From Plantibacter sp. Leaf314 (GTDB lineage Bacteria; Actinomycetota; Actinomycetes; Actinomycetales; Microbacteriaceae): DNA of 64,000 nt. Location: assembly GCF_001423185.1 (NCBI RefSeq), contig NZ_LMOB01000002.1, positions 129,573 to 193,572 on the forward strand, read 5' to 3'. The notes beneath the pieces are model-generated. The model worked only from the letters and a program-made list of their open reading frames with translations. It was not told the DNA's origin and searched no databases. Of this stretch, positions 44,250 to 56,808 are shown one piece after another (the stretch's first letter is position 1; every line of letters begins with the position of its first letter). Position numbers and translations under genes: made by a program.

Positions 44250-44837
44250 ATGACTCCACACCTCGTCCCCACCACCGCGACCGTCCCCATCACGGCGACC
44301 GTTCCCATCACGGCGACCGTCACCTCCACCGCCGGGACACCCGGCCGCGCCGACCACGGGTTCCTGCGCATGCCGACTCCTGTCGGGCGGCTGGAGATCC
44401 GATCCGTCGACGGGGCGGTCTCCGCCGTCCGCTTCGAGCAGGATGGGCGGCTCCCACTCGACGGTTCGGACGAACGCCCCACCGAAGTCCTCCTGGAGGC
44501 CGTCGAGCAGCTCGACGAGTACTTCCGCGGTCGCCGGACGGTGTTCGACGTGCCGATCGCCGCGACGGGCACACCGTTCCAGGAATCGGTCTGGTCCGCG
44601 CTCCGCGGGGTGGGCTTCGGAACCACCACCGGCTACGGGGCCCTGGCTGCAGCCGCCGGCGCCCCCGGCGGTGGCCGCGCCGCCGGACAGGCGGTCCGGG
44701 CGAACACCATCGCCCTCCTCATCCCCTGCCATCGGGTGCTCGGCACCGGGGGCGTCGTCACCGGCTATTCTGGCGGTGACGGGCCGCCGACCAAACGGTG
44801 GCTCCTCGACCACGAAGGGATCCCGTACCGCCGATGA
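44250..44837 (+). CDS. ogt: Methylated-DNA--protein-cysteine methyltransferase
   Basis: DNA repair protein of 195 residues that removes alkyl groups from O6-alkylguanine to its own cysteine. The active-site motif IPCHRV is at about residues 162-167, with the helix-turn-helix Arg finger region (RANTIAL before it). The N-terminal RNase-H-like half begins at MPTPVGRLEIRS. In front of that are about 35 extra residues with three tandem VP-x-TAT units, which are not part of the fold; an internal ATG (about 44370) is an alternative start, but the promoter spacing favours 44250. It overlaps tag by 4 bases. Confidence 0.93.
   Translation: MTPHLVPTTATVPITATVPITATVTSTAGTPGRADHGFLRMPTPVGRLEIRSVDGAVSAVRFEQDGRLPLDGSDERPTEVLLEAVEQLDEYFRGRRTVFDVPIAATGTPFQESVWSALRGVGFGTTTGYGALAAAAGAPGGGRAAGQAVRANTIALLIPCHRVLGTGGVVTGYSGGDGPPTKRWLLDHEGIPYRR
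44265..44318. repeat. Three tandem 18-bp units in the ogt 5' end
   Basis: Units at 44265-44282, 44283-44300 and 44301-44318 encode VPTTAT, VPITAT and VPITAT in frame. The last two differ at one base. They extend the N-terminus of the methyltransferase and look like a recent expansion. Confidence 0.85.
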
Positions 44838-45421
44838 CCGGCTCAGCATCCCTCGTCCTCGGAACCGACGGACTCCCCCGCTGCGCCTGGGCCGGCACCG
44901 ATCCGGAATACCAGCGGTACCACGACGAGGAGTGGGGCGTCCCGCTGCACGGCCAACGGCAGGTCTTCGAGAAGATCAGCCTCGAGGGGTTCCAAGCGGG
45001 CCTGTCGTGGATCACGATCCTGCGGAAGCGGCCCGCGTTCCGCGAGCGGTTCCACGACTTCGACCTCGAGGCTGTCGCAGGCATGACGGAGGCGGATGTC
45101 GAGAGCCTTCTCGAGGACGCCCGGATCATCCGGCACCGCGGGAAGGTCAACGCGGTCATCGGCAATGCCCGCACCGCCCTCGAGCTGGGCGACGACCTGG
45201 ACGAGCTCCTCTGGAGCTTCGCTCCACCTCCTCGTCCGATACGGTTCGCACAGTGGAGCGACGTCCCGGCGATCACCCCGGAATCCACCGCGCTCAGCGC
45301 CCACCTGCGGAAGCGCGGCTACCGGTTCGTGGGCCCGACGACGATGTACGCCCTCATGCAGTCCGGCGGCCTCGTCGACGACCACCTCGTCGGCTGCTGG
45401 CGCTCCGAGAGTGCGCCCTGA
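44834..45421 (+). CDS. tag: DNA-3-methyladenine glycosylase I
   Basis: Base-excision enzyme of 195 residues that removes 3-methyladenine. Family features: CAWAGTDPEYQRYHDEEWG (shown in part CAWAGTDPEY) with zinc ligands Cys and His, the active-site LEGFQAGLSW with catalytic-region Glu, and the C-terminal zinc pair in DDHLVGCW. The ATG at 44834 overlaps the ogt stop (ATGA). Together ogt and tag form a two-gene alkylation-damage repair operon. Confidence 0.95.
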   Translation: MTGSASLVLGTDGLPRCAWAGTDPEYQRYHDEEWGVPLHGQRQVFEKISLEGFQAGLSWITILRKRPAFRERFHDFDLEAVAGMTEADVESLLEDARIIRHRGKVNAVIGNARTALELGDDLDELLWSFAPPPRPIRFAQWSDVPAITPESTALSAHLRKRGYRFVGPTTMYALMQSGGLVDDHLVGCWRSESAP

Positions 45422-45431
45422 TCCGGAGGGG

Positions 45432-46193
45432 TCAGACGACGAGGGCGAGCTCGGTCACCCGACCGTCGGCGGCACGCGCGTGGACGTCGAGCACCCATCC
45501 GGACGATCGCGCCCAGTCGAGCAACGAGCCGACATCAGGGTGGTCGACACCGGCCTCCAACAGCGCGCGGGCGAACCGGCCCTTGCCCTGCTTGTTGAAG
45601 TGGTTGAGCGCGCGACGGCGGCCATCGTCGCCGACCGTGAGCACACGCAGGTACACGGCACCGTCGCGATCCGGCACCGGCCCGAGCGCCGCGTAGCCTT
45701 CCGAGCGCAGGTCCAGCAGGACACCCGGGACGGCGTCCAGCTCGCGCGCGACCGGCACCGCCCAGTGACGTTTCAGGACGAACCCGGGGAGCCTGGAGTC
45801 GTGGGAGAGCCGGTACGCCGGAATGGAATCGAGCGCGCCGACCGGGCCGAGCAACGCCGAGTGCACCACCAGGTGCGCAGCAGCGAAGCGTCTCGCGTCC
45901 ACGGAGAGCGTGGCTGCATCGAGCGCGTCGAACAGCACCCCCGTGTACCGGTCGATCGCCGGCATCGTCGCGGACGTCGCGGCCACGCGGTTGCGCTGGA
46001 CCTCGCCGAGCTGTTTGGGGCCGAGCTTCAGGGCCTTCACCGTCGCGGCCTCATCGGCAGCGAGCGACACCACGGCTCCGACGACATCGTTCCGGGACGA
46101 CGAAAGCCCTGGAAACCGCAGCAAGGCGGTGTCCAGGGCTGGTCCGTCGCCGCCGTCCCGCTTCGTCTCCGAAGGGGGAAGGAGGATCAGCAC
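45432..46193 (-). CDS. yaaA: Peroxide stress protein YaaA (DUF328/UPF0246)
   Basis: Protein of 253 residues of the YaaA family, which limits free iron and DNA damage during hydrogen peroxide stress. Conserved start LLPPSETK, then RYTGVLFDALD, and the C-terminal block LNHFNKQGKGRFAR. GTG start, 4 bases after the atpC stop on the same strand, so it may be read through from the ATP synthase operon. AGGAGGAT-like sequence lies inside the gene start, not upstream, so its own translation signal is weak. Confidence 0.92.
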   Translation of the reverse strand: MLILLPPSETKRDGGDGPALDTALLRFPGLSSSRNDVVGAVVSLAADEAATVKALKLGPKQLGEVQRNRVAATSATMPAIDRYTGVLFDALDAATLSVDARRFAAAHLVVHSALLGPVGALDSIPAYRLSHDSRLPGFVLKRHWAVPVARELDAVPGVLLDLRSEGYAALGPVPDRDGAVYLRVLTVGDDGRRRALNHFNKQGKGRFARALLEAGVDHPDVGSLLDWARSSGWVLDVHARAADGRVTELALVV

Positions 46194-46197
46194 CGGT

Positions 46198-46473
46198 TCA
46201 GGAGCGGGTCACGAGCGTGGCGTTGCCGGCCACGACGGTGACGGTGTTGTTCTCGACCGACAGGAAACCGTCTTCCGCGTTCGCGACGATCTTGGAACCG
46301 TCGTCGAGCGTGACACGGACTTCACCGGCAGCGAGGATGGCCAGCATCGGCTCGTGTCCGGGGAGGATACCGATCTCGCCGTCGACGGTCTTCGCGATCA
46401 GCTGGCGCGCCGCACCCGACCACACTTCGTGGTCGGCTGCGACGACGCTCACGGTCAGAGGAGTCGCGGCCAT
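46198..46473 (-). CDS. atpC: ATP synthase epsilon subunit
   Basis: F1 central-stalk subunit of 91 residues: only the N-terminal beta-sandwich domain (TVSVVAADHEVWSG, GEIGILPGHEPMLAIL) is present. The C-terminal two-helix inhibitory domain of longer homologues is missing, as in many actinobacteria with short forms. It starts 2 bases after the atpD stop. The start at 46473 (MAATPL) is preferred over the longer frame because of its position right after atpD. Confidence 0.96.
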   Translation of the reverse strand: MAATPLTVSVVAADHEVWSGAARQLIAKTVDGEIGILPGHEPMLAILAAGEVRVTLDDGSKIVANAEDGFLSVENNTVTVVAGNATLVTRS

Positions 46474-46475
46474 GA

Positions 46476-48883
<2,408 letters not shown>

Positions 48884-48886
48884 GGA

Positions 48887-50515
48887 CTAGCGGCGACCCT
48901 TCACGATCTTCTCCTGGTTGACGTCTTCAACCGGGAGCTCCTCGACCTGCTCCGAACCGAGGGCAGCGCCCTCGCCCGTCTGGAACTCGAGCTTGAACTG
49001 GTCGACAGCGGCATCGAGCTTCGAGACGGTGTCGTCGTCGAGCACGTTGGTGTCGCGCAGCGTGGTGAGCACCTCGGTGTTGCGACCCAGGTAGTCGAGC
49101 AGTTCACGCTCGAAGCGGAGCACGTCCTCGACCGGGACGTCGTCCAGCTTGCCCTTGGTTCCGGCCCAGATCGACACTACCTGCTCCTCGACGGGGTACG
49201 GCGAGTACTGCGGCTGCTTGAGCAGCTCGGTGAGGCGAGCACCGCGAGCGAGCTGACGGCGGCTGGCCGCGTCGAGGTCGGAGGCGAACATCGCGAACGC
49301 CTCGAGCGAGCGGTACTGCGCGAGCTCGAGCTTCAGCGTTCCCGAGACCTTCTTGATGCTCTTGACCTGTGCGTCTCCACCGACACGCGAGACGGAGATA
49401 CCGACGTCGACCGCGGGGCGCTGGTTGGAGTTGAAGAGGTCGGACTGCAGGAAGATCTGGCCGTCGGTGATCGAGATCACGTTGGTCGGGATGTACGCCG
49501 AGACGTCGTTCGCCTTGGTCTCGATGATGGGCAGACCCGTCATCGAACCGGCGCCGAGCTCGTCGGACAGCTTCGCGCAACGCTCCAGCAGACGGGAGTG
49601 CAGGTAGAAGACGTCACCCGGGTAGGCCTCGCGTCCCGGCGGACGACGGAGGAGGAGGGAGACGGCACGGTAGGCCTCGGCCTGCTTCGACAGGTCGTCG
49701 AAGATGATGAGGACGTGCTTGCCCTCGTACATCCAGTGCTGACCGATGGCCGAACCGGTGTACGGAGCGAGGTACTTGAAGCCGGCCGGGTCGGACGCGG
49801 GCGAGGCGACGATCGTCGTGTACTCGAGCGCTCCGGCCTCTTCCAGCGCGCCCTTGACGGAGGCGATGGTCGAGCCCTTCTGACCGATGGCGACGTAGAT
49901 GCAGCGAACCTGCTTGTTGACGTCGCCGGAGTCCCAGTTGGCCTTCTGGTTGATGATGGTGTCGATCGCGATCGCGGTCTTGCCGGTCTGGCGGTCACCG
50001 ATGATCAGCTGACGCTGGCCACGGCCGACGGGGATCATGGCGTCGATCGCCTTGATGCCTGTCTGGAGCGGCTCGTGCACCGACTTGCGCTGCATGACGC
50101 CCGGAGCCTGGAGCTCGAGGGCGCGGCGGCCGGTGCTGGCGATCTCGCCGAGGCCGTCGATCGGGTTGCCGAGCGTGTCGACGACACGACCGAGGTAGCC
50201 GTCGCCGACGGGGACCGAGAGGACCTCGCCCGTGCGGGTGACGTCCATGCCCTCGACGATCTCATCGAACTCACCGAGGACGACGACGCCGATCTCGTGC
50301 TCGTCGAGGTTGAGCGCCAGGCCGAGCGTGCCGTTCGCGAACCGGAGGAGCTCGTTCGCCATGGCGCCCGGGAGCCCCTCGACGTGGGCGATGCCATCGG
50401 CGGCGTCGATCACGCGTCCGACCTCGGTCGCCGCGGCTGCGCCGGGCTCGTAGGCCTTGACGAAGTCCTTGAGAGCATCCCGGATCTCGTCTGGGCTGAT
50501 CGTGAGTTCTGCCAT
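48887..50515 (-). CDS. atpA: ATP synthase alpha subunit
   Basis: Regulatory nucleotide-binding F1 subunit of about 542 residues. Walker [12 protein letters not shown] (about 173-183), arginine-finger region [10 protein letters not shown], and the [20 protein letters not shown] stretch (cited in part). Two adjacent ATGs (50515 and 50518) are possible; 50515 has the better 5-base distance to AAGGA. The C-terminus is about 30 residues longer than in E. coli, with an acidic end. Confidence 0.98.
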   Translation of the reverse strand: MAELTISPDEIRDALKDFVKAYEPGAAAATEVGRVIDAADGIAHVEGLPGAMANELLRFANGTLGLALNLDEHEIGVVVLGEFDEIVEGMDVTRTGEVLSVPVGDGYLGRVVDTLGNPIDGLGEIASTGRRALELQAPGVMQRKSVHEPLQTGIKAIDAMIPVGRGQRQLIIGDRQTGKTAIAIDTIINQKANWDSGDVNKQVRCIYVAIGQKGSTIASVKGALEEAGALEYTTIVASPASDPAGFKYLAPYTGSAIGQHWMYEGKHVLIIFDDLSKQAEAYRAVSLLLRRPPGREAYPGDVFYLHSRLLERCAKLSDELGAGSMTGLPIIETKANDVSAYIPTNVISITDGQIFLQSDLFNSNQRPAVDVGISVSRVGGDAQVKSIKKVSGTLKLELAQYRSLEAFAMFASDLDAASRRQLARGARLTELLKQPQYSPYPVEEQVVSIWAGTKGKLDDVPVEDVLRFERELLDYLGRNTEVLTTLRDTNVLDDDTVSKLDAAVDQFKLEFQTGEGAALGSEQVEELPVEDVNQEKIVKGRR

Positions 50516-50623
50516 CATGTTCCTTTTGGTTGTGGAACCCGGGGGTTCCGAGAGGTGCGATCCGTCAGGATCAACGTCTTGAGTTGTGGAGACCGTCGGG
50601 TCGGTCCCCGCGCTGCGCAGGCC

Positions 50624-51421
50624 CTATCGGGCCAGTTGCAGACGGAGGTCGTTCAGTCGGGCAGCGAGGCTGCCGTCGATGACGTCGTCCCCGAGCTGCA
50701 CGCGCAGTCCGCCGACGACGGCGGGGTCGATCACCTGGTTGATCTTCACCTGACGGCCGTAGGCCGTGGCGAGGTGGCGTTCGAGGCGCTGCAACTGCGA
50801 CGCCTCGATCGGTGCGGCAGCCGTGACCGTGGCGACCGCAAGGCCCTGCTGGTCGGCGACGATGCCTGCGGCGTAGCGGAGCAGCTCTCCGATACGCCGA
50901 CCGCGGGGCTGCTGCACGAGCTGACCGACGATGCTGACGGTCTGCGGGCTCGCATGGCCTGCGAGCAGGGATGCCGCGAGGGCACCCTTGGCCTCGGCCG
51001 ATCCGAGCTTGCTGCTGAGCGCGAGCTCGAGCTCGTGGTTGCTCGAGACGAGCTTGCCGAACTCGAACAGCTCCGCCTCGATGTCGCCCTGCGCGCCTGC
51101 GGAGACCGAAGCCGCCCGGAGACCGAGTTCCTCGATGCCGGCGAGCAGGTCCTGCTCACTGGACCACCGTGCTGAGACGACCGTCTGGAGCAGCCCGAGC
51201 GCCTGAGCGCCGAGCTGACCACCGAAGATGCGGTCGACGACGACGCGCTTGGCGTCGGCGTCGGCCGCCGGGTCGCTGAGCGCAGCGCTCAGGTGGCTCG
51301 AACCGCCGATGGCCCGGCCGGCTGCGAACAGACCGTCCGCGGTGGCCAGATCGGCCCCGGCGCCGAGGGCGACGAGGGCCTCCTTCGACGAGGCGAGTGC
51401 TTCTCTGGTCGCGCTTCCCAT
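50624..51421 (-). CDS. atpH: ATP synthase delta subunit
   Basis: Peripheral-stalk subunit of 265 residues that joins F1 to the b subunits. Longer than the usual 180 residues, as is common in actinobacteria. The OSCP-type C-terminal block is present (INQVIDPAVVGGLRVQLGDDVIDGSLAARL in part). Its start overlaps the atpF stop by one base (TAATG). Confidence 0.96.
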   Translation of the reverse strand: MGSATREALASSKEALVALGAGADLATADGLFAAGRAIGGSSHLSAALSDPAADADAKRVVVDRIFGGQLGAQALGLLQTVVSARWSSEQDLLAGIEELGLRAASVSAGAQGDIEAELFEFGKLVSSNHELELALSSKLGSAEAKGALAASLLAGHASPQTVSIVGQLVQQPRGRRIGELLRYAAGIVADQQGLAVATVTAAAPIEASQLQRLERHLATAYGRQVKINQVIDPAVVGGLRVQLGDDVIDGSLAARLNDLRLQLAR

Positions 51422-51969
51422 TACTTGGCTGCCTTCTCCGACGCTTCGAGGTCCGCGAGGAACCGGTCGACGACGGCCGTTGCCTTCGCGTCGTCGTTCA
51501 GCGTCTCGCCGATGACGCCGCTGGCGAGGTCGAGCGCGAGCGTGCCGACCTCGGCACGGAGCGACACGACGGCCGCCTGACGCTCGGCTTCGATCTGCGC
51601 CTGGGCGCTGGCGGTGACGCGAGCTGCCTCGACGGTCGCCTGCTCCTTGAGCTCGGCGAGGATCGTCTGACCCTCGACACGAGCCTGCTCGCGGATGCGT
51701 CCGGCTTCCTGGCGGGCTTCGGCGAGCTGAGCGTTGTACTGCTCGAGCGCGGCCTCGGCCTGCTTCTGGGCCTCGTCAGCCTTGGCGATGTTGCCCTCGA
51801 TGGCCGCTGCGCGGTCGTCGAGGAGCTTCTGCACCTTCGGCAGGATCAGCTTCCAGAAGAAACCGAGGATGATGACGAAGACGACCGCAGACCAGATGAT
51901 GTCGTACCACTCTGGAATCAGCGGGTTCTTGGCCGCCTCTTCAGCAGCGGTGATCACTGCGTGAGACAT
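51421..51969 (-). CDS. atpF: ATP synthase b subunit
   Basis: Peripheral-stalk subunit of 182 residues: one N-terminal transmembrane helix (about 26-45) followed by a long charged coiled coil (about 50-170, rich in Ala, Glu, Gln and Arg). Dimerises to form the stator. An AAGGAGG ribosome site lies just upstream of the ATG. Confidence 0.97.
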   Translation of the reverse strand: MSHAVITAAEEAAKNPLIPEWYDIIWSAVVFVIILGFFWKLILPKVQKLLDDRAAAIEGNIAKADEAQKQAEAALEQYNAQLAEARQEAGRIREQARVEGQTILAELKEQATVEAARVTASAQAQIEAERQAAVVSLRAEVGTLALDLASGVIGETLNDDAKATAVVDRFLADLEASEKAAK

Positions 51970-51999
51970 CTTGCCTCCTTCGGAGTTGTGAAAGGGGGC

Positions 52000-53095
<1,096 letters not shown>

Positions 53096-53201
53096 GTATC
53101 TCCAGTTTCGGGGGCGTGGAGCAGAGCTCTCGCGGCGACGAACAGGGGGGATGTCTCCTCGCCGCACGCCGAAGCGGTGCTAGTGGGAGGATTCGTTGAC
53201 G

Positions 53202-53207
53202 AGTCTA
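53202..53207 (-). promoter_or_regulatory. Candidate -10 (TAGACT) of the atpB-C operon
   Basis: Minus-strand TAGACT about 107 bases before the atpB start, in the only sizeable gap of the operon. It would give a leader of about 100 bases. The -35 region is not convincing. Confidence 0.4.
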
Positions 53208-53260
53208 GCAAGGAAACCGGCCCCCGACGAACCCAGGGGTGGTATTCCACGGCTATATTC

Positions 53261-53275
53261 CGAGCGGGGCTCGGG
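53261..53275 (-). terminator. Hairpin between atpI and atpB
   Basis: CCGAGC-GGG-GCTCGG: six-base perfect arms with a 3-base loop, followed on the minus strand by AATATA. It may end or attenuate transcription coming from prmC/tsaC/wecA/atpI before the atpB promoter. Confidence 0.45.
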
Positions 53276-53335
53276 CCTGGGGACGCCGATGCCGCTTCCG
53301 GCATGCTGACGGCGGATGCCACCCGCGCGCGGTGT

Positions 53336-53821
53336 TCAGCCCTGATCGGCGTCGTGCGGCGGCGCCTTCGGGAGGATGCTGTCCGAGACGTACGGCACGC
53401 GCACCTTTGCGGCCACGACCGCGTCGATGACGAGCGATCCGACGACGCCGACGATGACGCTGCCGAAGAGGATCGGCGGATTGACCCACGGCTGGTCCTT
53501 CAGGATGAAGCCGAGGACGAGGAACAGGACGAACTTCACCAGCCAGCTGCCCATCACCACCCCGAACAGGATGCCGACGAAGAACTCCTGTCCGGACCAG
53601 CGGTTCGCGAAGAGGATGCTCACCGAGGTGATGCCGAGGAAGACGAGGGCCATGGCCGTGCCGATGAGCGCGCTCGTGAGCCCGCGGGTCCCGTCGACGC
53701 TCCACCCGACCACTCCCCCGACCACCGCGATGACGAGCGCGAGCAACGCGCTGTACTTGAGGGCCGTGCTGAAGACCCGGTTGGCGCTCGAATGCGAGCC
53801 GGCCTTGGCGGGAGGAGTCAT
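53336..53821 (-). CDS. AtpI-like membrane protein
   Basis: Protein of 161 residues with four transmembrane helices (about 24-42, 52-70, 80-103, 113-135). It occupies the atpI place, between wecA and atpB, as Rv1303 does in Mycobacterium tuberculosis. Such proteins help c-ring assembly or Mg2+ handling; sequence similarity to true AtpI is not obvious by eye. Start overlaps the wecA stop by 4 bases. Confidence 0.8.
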   Translation of the reverse strand: MTPPAKAGSHSSANRVFSTALKYSALLALVIAVVGGVVGWSVDGTRGLTSALIGTAMALVFLGITSVSILFANRWSGQEFFVGILFGVVMGSWLVKFVLFLVLGFILKDQPWVNPPILFGSVIVGVVGSLVIDAVVAAKVRVPYVSDSILPKAPPHDADQG

Positions 53822-55083
53822 GGGTGCTGGTCCTTCTTGGCGAGAGAGTCGAGGGTGTCGAGGGTGTCGCCGCTCACGGGCGCCTCCGGGTCGCGCTGAA
53901 CGGAGGCCTCGTCGAGGCGATCGTACAGCGCCGACCCGGGAGCCCCGTCAGCGTCCGATACCGCCCGCTGGGCGAGACGGTCGGCGCGCCGGCGGCGACC
54001 GATGGGCAACAGGGTGAACACGGTGCACGAGAGGACGCCCACGGTGACGAACAGCAGCGCCATCCAGGACGGGACCGCGAAGAACGCGAGACAGCCGACG
54101 GAGATGACGACCGTCCACCCGTAGAAGATGAGCACGGCGTGCACCTGGCTGTGTCCGAGGTCCAAGAGGCGGTGGTGGAGGTGCATCCGGTCGGCGCTGA
54201 ACGGCGACTTCCCGGCCCGGAGGCGTCTGAGCACCGCCAGGACGAAGTCCGCGAGCGGCACGACCAGGATCGCGAACGGCAGCAGGATCGGGATGAACGC
54301 CGGGAGCAGCTGGGTACGCCCCAGGGCGGCCGGGTCGACCTGCCCGGTGACGGCGGCCGCCGAGGTCGCCATGAGCAGTCCGACGAGGAGCGCTCCGGCA
54401 TCCCCCATGAACAACCGCGCCGGGTGCCAGTTGAGTGGGAGGAACCCGAGGCAGGCTCCGACGAGGATGGCCGCGATCAGCGAGGCGAGGTTGAAGTAGT
54501 CGCTCGCCCCCGTCGAGGTCACGAGCAACTGGGTATAGACGAAGAACACCGTGTTGGCGATGATCGCGACGCCCGCGACGAGGCCGTCGAGGCCGTCGAC
54601 GAAGTTGATCGCGTTCATGACGAGGACGATCGCGAAGACCGTCATCGAGAAGGACACCCAGGAGGAGCCGACGGTCAGCCCGCCGATCGGCAGCGAGTAG
54701 ATCTGCACACCGAGCCAGGCGACCAGTCCGGCCGCCATGAACTGCGCGGCCAGTTTGATCATCCAGTCGAGGTCCCACAGGTCGTCCGCGACCCCGATGC
54801 CCACGATGAAGAGGGCCGCACCGAGGATGGCGAGGACGGGCTCCGGGTCCGCGAACACGAGGTCGAAGAACGGGAGCTGCCAGGCGACACCGAACGCGAT
54901 GAGGATCCCGATGAACATCGCGACGCCACCGAGGCGGGGCGTCGGCGTCTGGTGGACGTCGCGCTCGCGGATCGGCGGGTGCAGACCGTACTTGACCCCG
55001 ACGCGTCGTGCGAGGTGCGCGAAGCCGAACGTGATGCCAGCGCTCACGACGAGCACGATGAGGTACCCGGAGAACTGGTTCAT
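53818..55083 (-). CDS. wecA: Undecaprenyl-phosphate GlcNAc-1-phosphate transferase (WecA/Rfe type)
   Basis: Polytopic enzyme of 421 residues that starts cell-wall polymer synthesis by putting a HexNAc-1-phosphate on the polyprenyl carrier. Family motifs: TPRLGGVAMF, DDLWDLDW (catalytic Asp pair), NAINFVDGLDGL and FMGDAGALLVG, with the HHRLLDLGHS loop. About 11 helices; a cytoplasmic tail of about 65 residues ends the protein. In mycobacteria this enzyme primes arabinogalactan. Overlaps tsaC upstream and atpI downstream, each by 4 bases. Confidence 0.95.
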   Translation of the reverse strand: MNQFSGYLIVLVVSAGITFGFAHLARRVGVKYGLHPPIRERDVHQTPTPRLGGVAMFIGILIAFGVAWQLPFFDLVFADPEPVLAILGAALFIVGIGVADDLWDLDWMIKLAAQFMAAGLVAWLGVQIYSLPIGGLTVGSSWVSFSMTVFAIVLVMNAINFVDGLDGLVAGVAIIANTVFFVYTQLLVTSTGASDYFNLASLIAAILVGACLGFLPLNWHPARLFMGDAGALLVGLLMATSAAAVTGQVDPAALGRTQLLPAFIPILLPFAILVVPLADFVLAVLRRLRAGKSPFSADRMHLHHRLLDLGHSQVHAVLIFYGWTVVISVGCLAFFAVPSWMALLFVTVGVLSCTVFTLLPIGRRRRADRLAQRAVSDADGAPGSALYDRLDEASVQRDPEAPVSGDTLDTLDSLAKKDQHP

Positions 55084-55748
55084 CGCTCGCTGAGGTCTGG
55101 CAGGAGCTCCCCCACCACGTCCCGGATCGCCTCGCGGGACACGGCGCCGTCGCGCAGGACGACGAGCCGTTCGTCGGCGGTGCCGAGCCTCGTGGCGTCG
55201 ACGATGGTGGACGACACCTCCCCGCCGGCACCGCCGTCGAGGTATACGGACACCGAGTCGCCGAGCATCTCGAGCGCGGCCGCAGCGGACGTCGCGGCCG
55301 GTCTGCCGGTGAGGTTGGCCGAGGAGACCGCCAGTGGGCCCGTGTCCTGGAGCAGTTCGAGGGTCACCGGGTTCGACGGCATGCGGAGCGCGACCGTCCC
55401 GGCGGTCTCCCCGAGGTCCCAGGCGAGCGACGGCTGGGCTTCGAGCACGATCGTCAGACCGCCAGGCCAGAACGCCTCGACGAGCCGGTGCACGGCGTCG
55501 GGGACGGACGCCGCCAGCGCCTCGAGCGTGTTCACGCCGGAGACGAGGACCGGCGGCGGGGACTGACGGGTGCGCCCCTTGGCGTCGAGCAGGCGCTGGA
55601 CGGCGGTCGGCGAGAACGCATCGGCCGCCAGGCCGTAGACCGTGTCGGTCGGCAGCACGACGAGTTCACCGCGTGCCAGGGCCGTCCGGGCCAGGCGCAT
55701 CCCGGCGAGCAACTGCGCGTGATCCTGGCAATCGAAGGTCTGCGACAT
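55080..55748 (-). CDS. tsaC: L-threonylcarbamoyladenylate synthase (Sua5/YwlC/YrdC)
   Basis: Enzyme of 222 residues making threonylcarbamoyl-AMP for the t6A modification of tRNAs that read ANN codons. The nucleotide-binding block LPTDTVYGLAADAF is at about 33-46, followed by KGRTRQSPPPVLV and the SANLTGRPA motif. It is the short YrdC form without the Sua5 C-terminal domain. Coupled to wecA by a 4-base overlap. In mycobacteria prmC is its direct upstream neighbour; here 5.5 kb lie between. Confidence 0.94.
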   Translation of the reverse strand: MSQTFDCQDHAQLLAGMRLARTALARGELVVLPTDTVYGLAADAFSPTAVQRLLDAKGRTRQSPPPVLVSGVNTLEALAASVPDAVHRLVEAFWPGGLTIVLEAQPSLAWDLGETAGTVALRMPSNPVTLELLQDTGPLAVSSANLTGRPAATSAAAALEMLGDSVSVYLDGGAGGEVSSTIVDATRLGTADERLVVLRDGAVSREAIRDVVGELLPDLSER

Positions 55749-55821
55749 GAGCGTGGTCCTGGCTGGGCGGGGCCGCCGATCAGTGATCAGACGGCCGGAT
55801 GATCGGGGTGACGACGCTCAA

Positions 55822-56808
55822 TCATAGCCTCGGGCGTCGGGCGAGCAGTCGAGGGGAGCCCAGGTAGGCGGCGAGGACGAGCAGGATCCCGAGCACGGCG
55901 AGCACCTGGAAGGGGAACGCCGCCGTCGCCACGACGACCCCGAGGAGGCCGGTCGCGAGCGTCGCGACACTGACGACGGCCGCGGAACCGAGGTGCCCGA
56001 GGCCACCAGCGGCGAGACGCTGGTAGACGTGGCTGCGGTGCGCTTCGTGGAGCGGCTCCCCCCGACGCCAGCGCGCGATGATCGTCGTCCCGGTGTCCGC
56101 CACGTAGACGAGTACCGGTCCGATCAGCGCGATGAAGGACACCCCGCTGAAGGCCGCGTAGACGGCGACCGCGACGAGGGATCCACCGAGCAGGTAACTG
56201 CCGACGTCGCCGAGGAACATGCGTCGCTTCGCCAGGTTCCAGGGCAGGAATCCGAGGAACGCGGCCGCCACGACGAGACCGGCCGCGGTCACCCCCGGCA
56301 GCCCGGCCGCCGCGCCGAGGCCGGCGTAGAACCCGCCGACCACCGTGCCGTGCAACGAGGAGATGCCGTTCACGCCATCCATGAAGTTCGCGATGTTCGT
56401 ATACGCGACGAGGGCGACGATGCCGAGGGGGATCCACCAGAACGACGCCGACATGGACACGACGAGCACCCACGTGGCGAGCAGCCCGAGGACCACCTGC
56501 AGGCCGAACCGGACCCGGACCGGGAGCCCGCGGACGTCCTCGACGGCACCGATCGCCGCGTTGAGCACCGAGATGCCGGCGACGATCCAGAGCGGCAGGC
56601 TCTGGAAGACCACGGCAGCCGTACCGAGGCCGACCGCGACGGCGATCGCCACGCCGATGCCGCCGCCACGGATGGTGGGCGTGACGTGCATCGAACGGTG
56701 GTTCGGAGTGTCGACGACCGAACGGTGGATGAGGATCGGGCGGATGACGAGTTGCGACAGCAGACTCACGACGAGCGCGACGACCCCCGCCAGCACGGCA
56801 GCGGTCAT
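55822..56808 (-). CDS. WbpL-like polyprenyl-phosphate sugar-1-phosphate transferase
   Basis: Polytopic enzyme of 328 residues with about ten helices, from the MraY/WecA superfamily but of the WbpL branch: DTPNHRSMH (34-41), PTIRGGG (44-50), NFMDGVNG (141-148), WNLAKRRMFLGDVGS and the AHRSHVYQRL loop. WbpL-type enzymes load QuiNAc/FucNAc-1-phosphate rather than GlcNAc-1-phosphate onto the lipid carrier. The ATG at 56808 overlaps the dehydratase stop by 4 bases, and is preferred over an earlier in-frame start. It stands only 0.7 kb from WecA, so the cell has two priming enzymes side by side. Confidence 0.9.
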   Translation of the reverse strand: MTAAVLAGVVALVVSLLSQLVIRPILIHRSVVDTPNHRSMHVTPTIRGGGIGVAIAVAVGLGTAAVVFQSLPLWIVAGISVLNAAIGAVEDVRGLPVRVRFGLQVVLGLLATWVLVVSMSASFWWIPLGIVALVAYTNIANFMDGVNGISSLHGTVVGGFYAGLGAAAGLPGVTAAGLVVAAAFLGFLPWNLAKRRMFLGDVGSYLLGGSLVAVAVYAAFSGVSFIALIGPVLVYVADTGTTIIARWRRGEPLHEAHRSHVYQRLAAGGLGHLGSAAVVSVATLATGLLGVVVATAAFPFQVLAVLGILLVLAAYLGSPRLLARRPRL

